Shown here: positions 6,651 to 9,164 of the stretch, piece by piece
Layout: every line of letters starts with the position of its first letter
Numbering within the stretch: position 1 is the stretch's first letter
DNA from: UBA1724 sp963611685
Lineage (GTDB): Bacteria > Verrucomicrobiota > Lentisphaeria > Oligosphaerales > Oligosphaeraceae
Direction: 5' to 3'
Length of the DNA: 9,164 nt
NCBI GenBank assembly: GCA_963611685.1
Contig: CAVDSU010000088.1
Coordinates: forward strand, 1 to 9,164
Position numbers and translations under genes: made by a program
The notes under the pieces: generated by a model
What the model was told of the DNA's origin: nothing
The model's input: the letters and a program-made list of their open reading frames with translations, nothing else
Database searches by the model: none

Positions 6651-6701
6651 TTCCGTATCTTGTCCTGTTTTGTCAGTTTCCCTTTCAACCCTTTTTCGTC
6701 T
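6651..6701 (+). promoter_or_regulatory. Pyrimidine-rich 5' leader of the EF-G gene without Shine-Dalgarno
   Basis: Of the 51 bases before the EF-G ATG, 41 are pyrimidines, with runs such as CCCTTT and CTTTTTCGTCT right up to the start. No purine-rich ribosome-binding motif is present. Such a leader would suit initiation through ribosomal protein S1, which is an inference. The transcript would begin near 6650 if TATATT at 6637-6642 is the -10. Confidence 0.5.
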
Positions 6702-8798
6702 ATGTCTCGCAGCTATCCTCTAGACCACGTTCGGAACATTGGCATCATGGCTCATATTGATGCCGGCAAGACCACTTGTACCGAGCGCATCCTGTACTAC
6801 ACTGGCCGTACCCACAAGTTGGGCGAGACCCACGATGGTTCCGCCACCATGGACTTCATGGACGAGGAGAAGGAGCGCGGCATTACGATCATGAGTGCGG
6901 CCACCACCTGTATCTGGAATGACCACATGATCAATATCATCGACACTCCCGGACACGTGGACTTCACCGTGGAGGTCGAGCGCTCCCTGCGTATTTTGGA
7001 CGGCGCCATCGGCCTGTTCTGCGCGGTGGGCGGCGTGGAGCCCCAGTCCGAGACGGTGTGGCACCAGGCCACCAAGTACAATGTCCCCCGCATCTGCTTC
7101 GTGAACAAGATGGACCGCACCGGCGCCAACTTCTTCTCCGTGGTGGAGCAGATCCGCGAGGTGCTGGGCGCCAACGCGGTGCCCGTGTGCATCCCGATTG
7201 GCGAGGGTCCCGACTTCCGGGGCATCATCGACCTGGTCAAGATGTGCCAGGTGACCTACAAGGAAGAGAAGACCGGCACTGTCCCCATGGACGGCCCCAT
7301 CGATGACGACCTGAAGGAATACGCCGAGAAGTGGCGCAAGAACCTGATCGAGGCCGCCGCCGAGCTGGACGACACCCTCATGGACAAGTACCTGGGCGGC
7401 GAGGATCCCACCGAAGAGGAGATCGTGAACGCCATCCGCCTGGGCACCCATCGCCAGGAGGTCTTCCCCGTCCTCTGCGGCACCGCTTTCCGCAACAAGG
7501 GCATCCGCCGCCTGCTCAACAGCATCATCAGCTACCTGCCCAGCCCCCTGGATCTGCCCGCCTGCAAGGCGCATACCCTGGAGGGCGAGGAGGTGGAGCG
7601 CCGTGCCGACGACGAGCAGAACACCGCCGCCCTGGCCTTCAAGGTCGTCAGCGACCGCGAGGTGGGCAAGCTGGTCTATGTCCGCGTCTACTCCGGCGCC
7701 CTGACCTGCGGCACCTACATCACCAACACCACCAAGGGACGCCAGCAGCGCATCGGCCGCATCTTCCGGATGCACGCCAACCACCGCGAGAACATCGATG
7801 TCCTCTACGCCGGCGAAATCGGCGCGCTGGTGGGACTCTCCGACACCGTCACGGGCGACACCCTCTGCAACGAGGAGTCCCAGGTGACTCTGGAGAGCAT
7901 CACCTTCCCCGCTCCCGTGATCTCTATCGCAGTGACCCCCAAGTCCCACGCCGACCGCGACAAGCTCATGATCGCCCTGGGCAAGCTGGCGGAGGAAGAC
8001 CCCACCTTCACCGTCCGCGTCGATCCCGAGACCGAGGACACCGTCATCTCCGGTATGGGTGAGCTCCATCTGGACATCATCATGGAGCGCCTCCGCCGCG
8101 AGTTCAAGGTGGAGGTCACCGCCGGCGCCCCCGAGGTCGCCTATCGCGAGACCATCTCCAAGAAGATCACCCACGAGGAGCGCCTCAAGAAGCAGACCGG
8201 TGGTCACGGACAGTTCGCCCACGTCATCTTCGACATCGAGCCCCAGGAGCCCGGAAAGGGCTACGAGTTCGTCAACGAGGTCAAGGGCGGAGACATCCCC
8301 AAGGACTTCATCCCCGCCATCGAGAAGGGCTTCAAGGACGCCATGGAGGCCGGCCCCATGTCCGGCTGCCCCTGCGTGGACTTCAAGATCACCCTGGTCG
8401 ACGGATCCTACCACACCGTGGACTCCTCCGATATGGCCTTCCGTACCTGCGCCTCCACCGGCTTCAAGGCCGCCTTCTCCAAGGCCGCGCCCGTGCTGCT
8501 GGAGCCCATCATGAAGCTGACGATCTCCACTCCCGACGAGTACTCCGGCTCCATCACCGGTAACCTCTGCGGTCTGCGTGGACAGGTCCAGGGCATGGAA
8601 ATGGTCGGAAAGAACCAGCAGATCCACGCGCTGGTGCCCCTCTCCAACCTCTTCGGATACACCAGCACCCTGCGTAACATGACCCAGGGACGCGCCGGAT
8701 TCAACATGGAGTTCTCTCACGACGCACCCGTGCCCGCCAGCGTGGCCGAGGAAGTCCTCGCCGCCCGCAAGAAGGCCCGCGAGGCCCGCGGCCGCTAG
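6702..8798 (+). CDS. fusA: Translation elongation factor G
   Basis: A 698-residue GTPase that drives ribosomal translocation and, with RRF, ribosome recycling. G motifs are AHIDAGKT (17-24), switch I ending RGITI (59-63), DTPGH (81-85) and NKMD (135-138). Domain IV shows TGGHGQFAHV and YHTVDSSDMAF, and domain V ends PLSNLFGYTSTLRNMTQGRA. The length equals typical bacterial EF-G. The segment GSITGNLCGLRG (616-627) departs from the common GDVxGDLNSRRG. The ATG at 6702 is chosen because it puts HVRNIGIMAHIDAGK at the usual distance. An in-frame TTG at 6660 would add an unusual 14-residue extension. Lys is almost always AAG, and GGC, GCC, ATC and CTG dominate, as in highly expressed genes. It is monocistronic, with its own promoter region and terminator, not next to rpsL, rpsG or tuf. 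It may be the main EF-G or one of two paralogues. Confidence 0.97.
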   Translation: MSRSYPLDHVRNIGIMAHIDAGKTTCTERILYYTGRTHKLGETHDGSATMDFMDEEKERGITIMSAATTCIWNDHMINIIDTPGHVDFTVEVERSLRILDGAIGLFCAVGGVEPQSETVWHQATKYNVPRICFVNKMDRTGANFFSVVEQIREVLGANAVPVCIPIGEGPDFRGIIDLVKMCQVTYKEEKTGTVPMDGPIDDDLKEYAEKWRKNLIEAAAELDDTLMDKYLGGEDPTEEEIVNAIRLGTHRQEVFPVLCGTAFRNKGIRRLLNSIISYLPSPLDLPACKAHTLEGEEVERRADDEQNTAALAFKVVSDREVGKLVYVRVYSGALTCGTYITNTTKGRQQRIGRIFRMHANHRENIDVLYAGEIGALVGLSDTVTGDTLCNEESQVTLESITFPAPVISIAVTPKSHADRDKLMIALGKLAEEDPTFTVRVDPETEDTVISGMGELHLDIIMERLRREFKVEVTAGAPEVAYRETISKKITHEERLKKQTGGHGQFAHVIFDIEPQEPGKGYEFVNEVKGGDIPKDFIPAIEKGFKDAMEAGPMSGCPCVDFKITLVDGSYHTVDSSDMAFRTCASTGFKAAFSKAAPVLLEPIMKLTISTPDEYSGSITGNLCGLRGQVQGMEMVGKNQQIHALVPLSNLFGYTSTLRNMTQGRAGFNMEFSHDAPVPASVAEEVLAARKKAREARGR

Positions 8799-8810
8799 AG
8801 AACAACGCGA

Positions 8811-8857
8811 AAAAAAGCCCCCGGTTGCCACAATAAACGGCGACCGGGGGCTTTTTT
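8811..8857 (+). terminator. Strong intrinsic terminator after the EF-G gene
   Basis: GCCCCCGGTTGCC (8817-8829) pairs with GGCGACCGGGGGC (8839-8851) as a 13-bp stem with one T-G wobble and a 9-base loop, followed by six T (8852-8857). An A-run (8811-8816) before the stem would make it work on the other strand as well. It begins 12 bases after the EF-G stop. Confidence 0.93.
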
Positions 8858-8860
8858 ATT

Positions 8861-9020
8861 TCGCCCTGATAACGGGGCGAAATCCTGGAAAAAAGAGGAA
8901 GGAGCCCGCTTTCGCCAAGGCTATGGCGGGTCTGCGAGAAGTTAGGCCGGGGTTTCGGGACCGAAACCCCGCGCCGGAATTTACCGGCGCGGGCGTCAAG
9001 TGCGCCCAAATTGGCGCGCA
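8861..9020. repeat. Train of four inverted repeats
   Basis: TCGCCC (8861-8866) pairs with GGGCGA (8875-8880). GGGGTTTCGG (8949-8958) pairs with CCGAAACCCC (8961-8970), a perfect 10-bp palindrome around GA. GCGCCGG (8971-8977) pairs with CCGGCGC (8984-8990). GCGCC (9002-9006) pairs with GGCGC (9013-9017). The stems differ in sequence, and the last two units are followed by 10-base spacers (8991-9000 and 9021-9030), giving a 30-base rhythm that leads into composite hairpin copy 3 at 9031. No T-runs follow these stems. Confidence 0.7.
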
Positions 9021-9030
9021 AGGGTTGAGA

Positions 9031-9062
9031 TGCCAAATGGCACCGCCGATAGGCGGAAGAGC
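9031..9062. repeat. Composite hairpin repeat, copy 3 (diverged)
   Basis: TGCCA (9031-9035) pairs with TGGCA (9038-9042), and CCGCC (9043-9047) with GGCGG (9052-9056), followed by the shared AAGAGC tail (9057-9062). The order, two hairpins then GGCGGAAGAGC, is as in copies 1 and 2, but the first stem has a different sequence that still pairs. Here the two stems abut and do not overlap. Confidence 0.65.
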
Positions 9063-9074
9063 ATAGGCGGGGAG

Positions 9075-9148
9075 ACGGGGGCGGCAGCCCCCGTCCTTTG
9101 GGTATCCGGCTAGGGAAGAGTCGCCCCGGTGCTAGCCCCGTTGCGAAG
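9075..9148. repeat. GGGGCGGCAGCCCC hairpin module, copy B
   Basis: ACGGGGGC (9075-9082) pairs perfectly with GCCCCCGT (9087-9094) around GGCA. GTCCTTTGG, GTATCCG and TAGGGAAGAGTCGC then follow in the same order as in copy A. Relative to copy A the changes are small indels in the stem and between blocks, and the stem still pairs. Confidence 0.75.
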
Positions 9149-9164
9149 GCGGTATTTTGCCGCT
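9149..9164. repeat. Composite hairpin repeat, copy 4, cut by the window end
   Basis: GCGGTA (9149-9154) pairs with TGCCGC (9158-9163) around TTT, with one T-G wobble. It follows module B exactly as copy 2 follows module A. The second stem and the GGAAGAGC tail would lie beyond the window. Confidence 0.55.

Larger units (their letters stand above)
6297..6701. other. 405-bp non-coding region packed with repeats, then promoter and leader
   Basis: There is no credible gene here. The first two thirds are inverted repeats and hairpin modules, listed separately. The last 135 bases are AT-richer and carry promoter-like sequence and the EF-G leader. I see no tRNA or rRNA signature, and no hairpin followed by a T-run that would be a standard terminator for the upstream operon. 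Confidence 0.8.
8858..9164. other. Non-coding region with hairpin train and repeat modules
   Basis: About 307 bases to the window end without a convincing coding frame on either strand. A short antisense frame crosses it but is interrupted by palindromes and has no recognisable motif. The stretch holds successive inverted repeats and the second copies of the two repeat modules found upstream of the EF-G gene. Confidence 0.75.

Noticed and set aside
6660..6701. A TTG start for EF-G, 14 codons upstream
   Set aside because: The extra residues are unlike EF-G N termini, and the ATG at 6702 gives the family's normal length.
6720..8831. A 703-residue open frame on the minus strand opposite EF-G
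   Set aside because: It is low in complexity (rich in Gly, Leu, Val, Asp and His), has no family motif, and runs antisense to a certain EF-G gene whose biased GC-rich codons keep the opposite frame open by chance.
8971..9062. A CRISPR array suggested by the 30-base spacing
   Set aside because: The units share no common repeat sequence; only the palindromic form recurs.

Overview
This is a GC-rich window (AT-richer only around the 6.57-6.70 kb promoter and leader) from a Gram-negative bacterium. The envelope genes show this: a signal-peptide-bearing ExbB, ExbD, a MreD-like protein and penicillin-binding protein 2 (PBP2). I cannot fix the phylum from sequence alone. An ExbB with a long periplasmic coiled coil next to a DUF3450-like partner is seen outside the classical enterobacterial Ton system, and the FCB/Fibrobacterota or PVC groups are possible, but this is only a guess.

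Region 1 (about 1-6296) is one plus-strand gene string that reads like an operon. The order is a pteridine-reductase-like SDR, a secreted coiled-coil protein (DUF3450-like), a long ExbB/TolQ-type channel with its own signal peptide and periplasmic domain, ExbD, a PHP-family (histidinol-phosphatase-like) phosphoesterase, a MreD-like membrane protein, and PBP2. The first four genes are joined by three consecutive ATGA stop/start overlaps, each with a good Shine-Dalgarno in the preceding gene. The other gaps are 3, 8 and 31 bases. A proton-driven ExbB/ExbD energiser with two coiled-coil periplasmic parts is therefore probably co-transcribed with the cell-elongation genes, and no TonB is visible.

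Region 2 (6297-6701) is non-coding and dense in repeats. It has a 135-bp near-perfect inverted repeat whose arms are YTAG units spaced 7-8 bases apart, two copies of a composite hairpin ending in GCGGCGGAAGAGCGCCCGCA, and a GGGGCGGCAGCCCC hairpin module. These are followed by a promoter-like AT-rich stretch with two TTGACA boxes and a pyrimidine-rich leader without a Shine-Dalgarno.

Region 3 (6702-8857) is a stand-alone elongation factor G gene with its own strong intrinsic terminator, outside the usual rpsL-rpsG-fusA-tuf setting. Its codon use is that of a highly expressed gene.

Region 4 (8858-9164) has no gene. It holds a train of hairpins and second copies of both repeat modules seen in Region 2. 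The last module runs off the window end. The most promising undescribed element is this composite, hairpin-rich intergenic repeat family, which lies on both sides of the EF-G gene.
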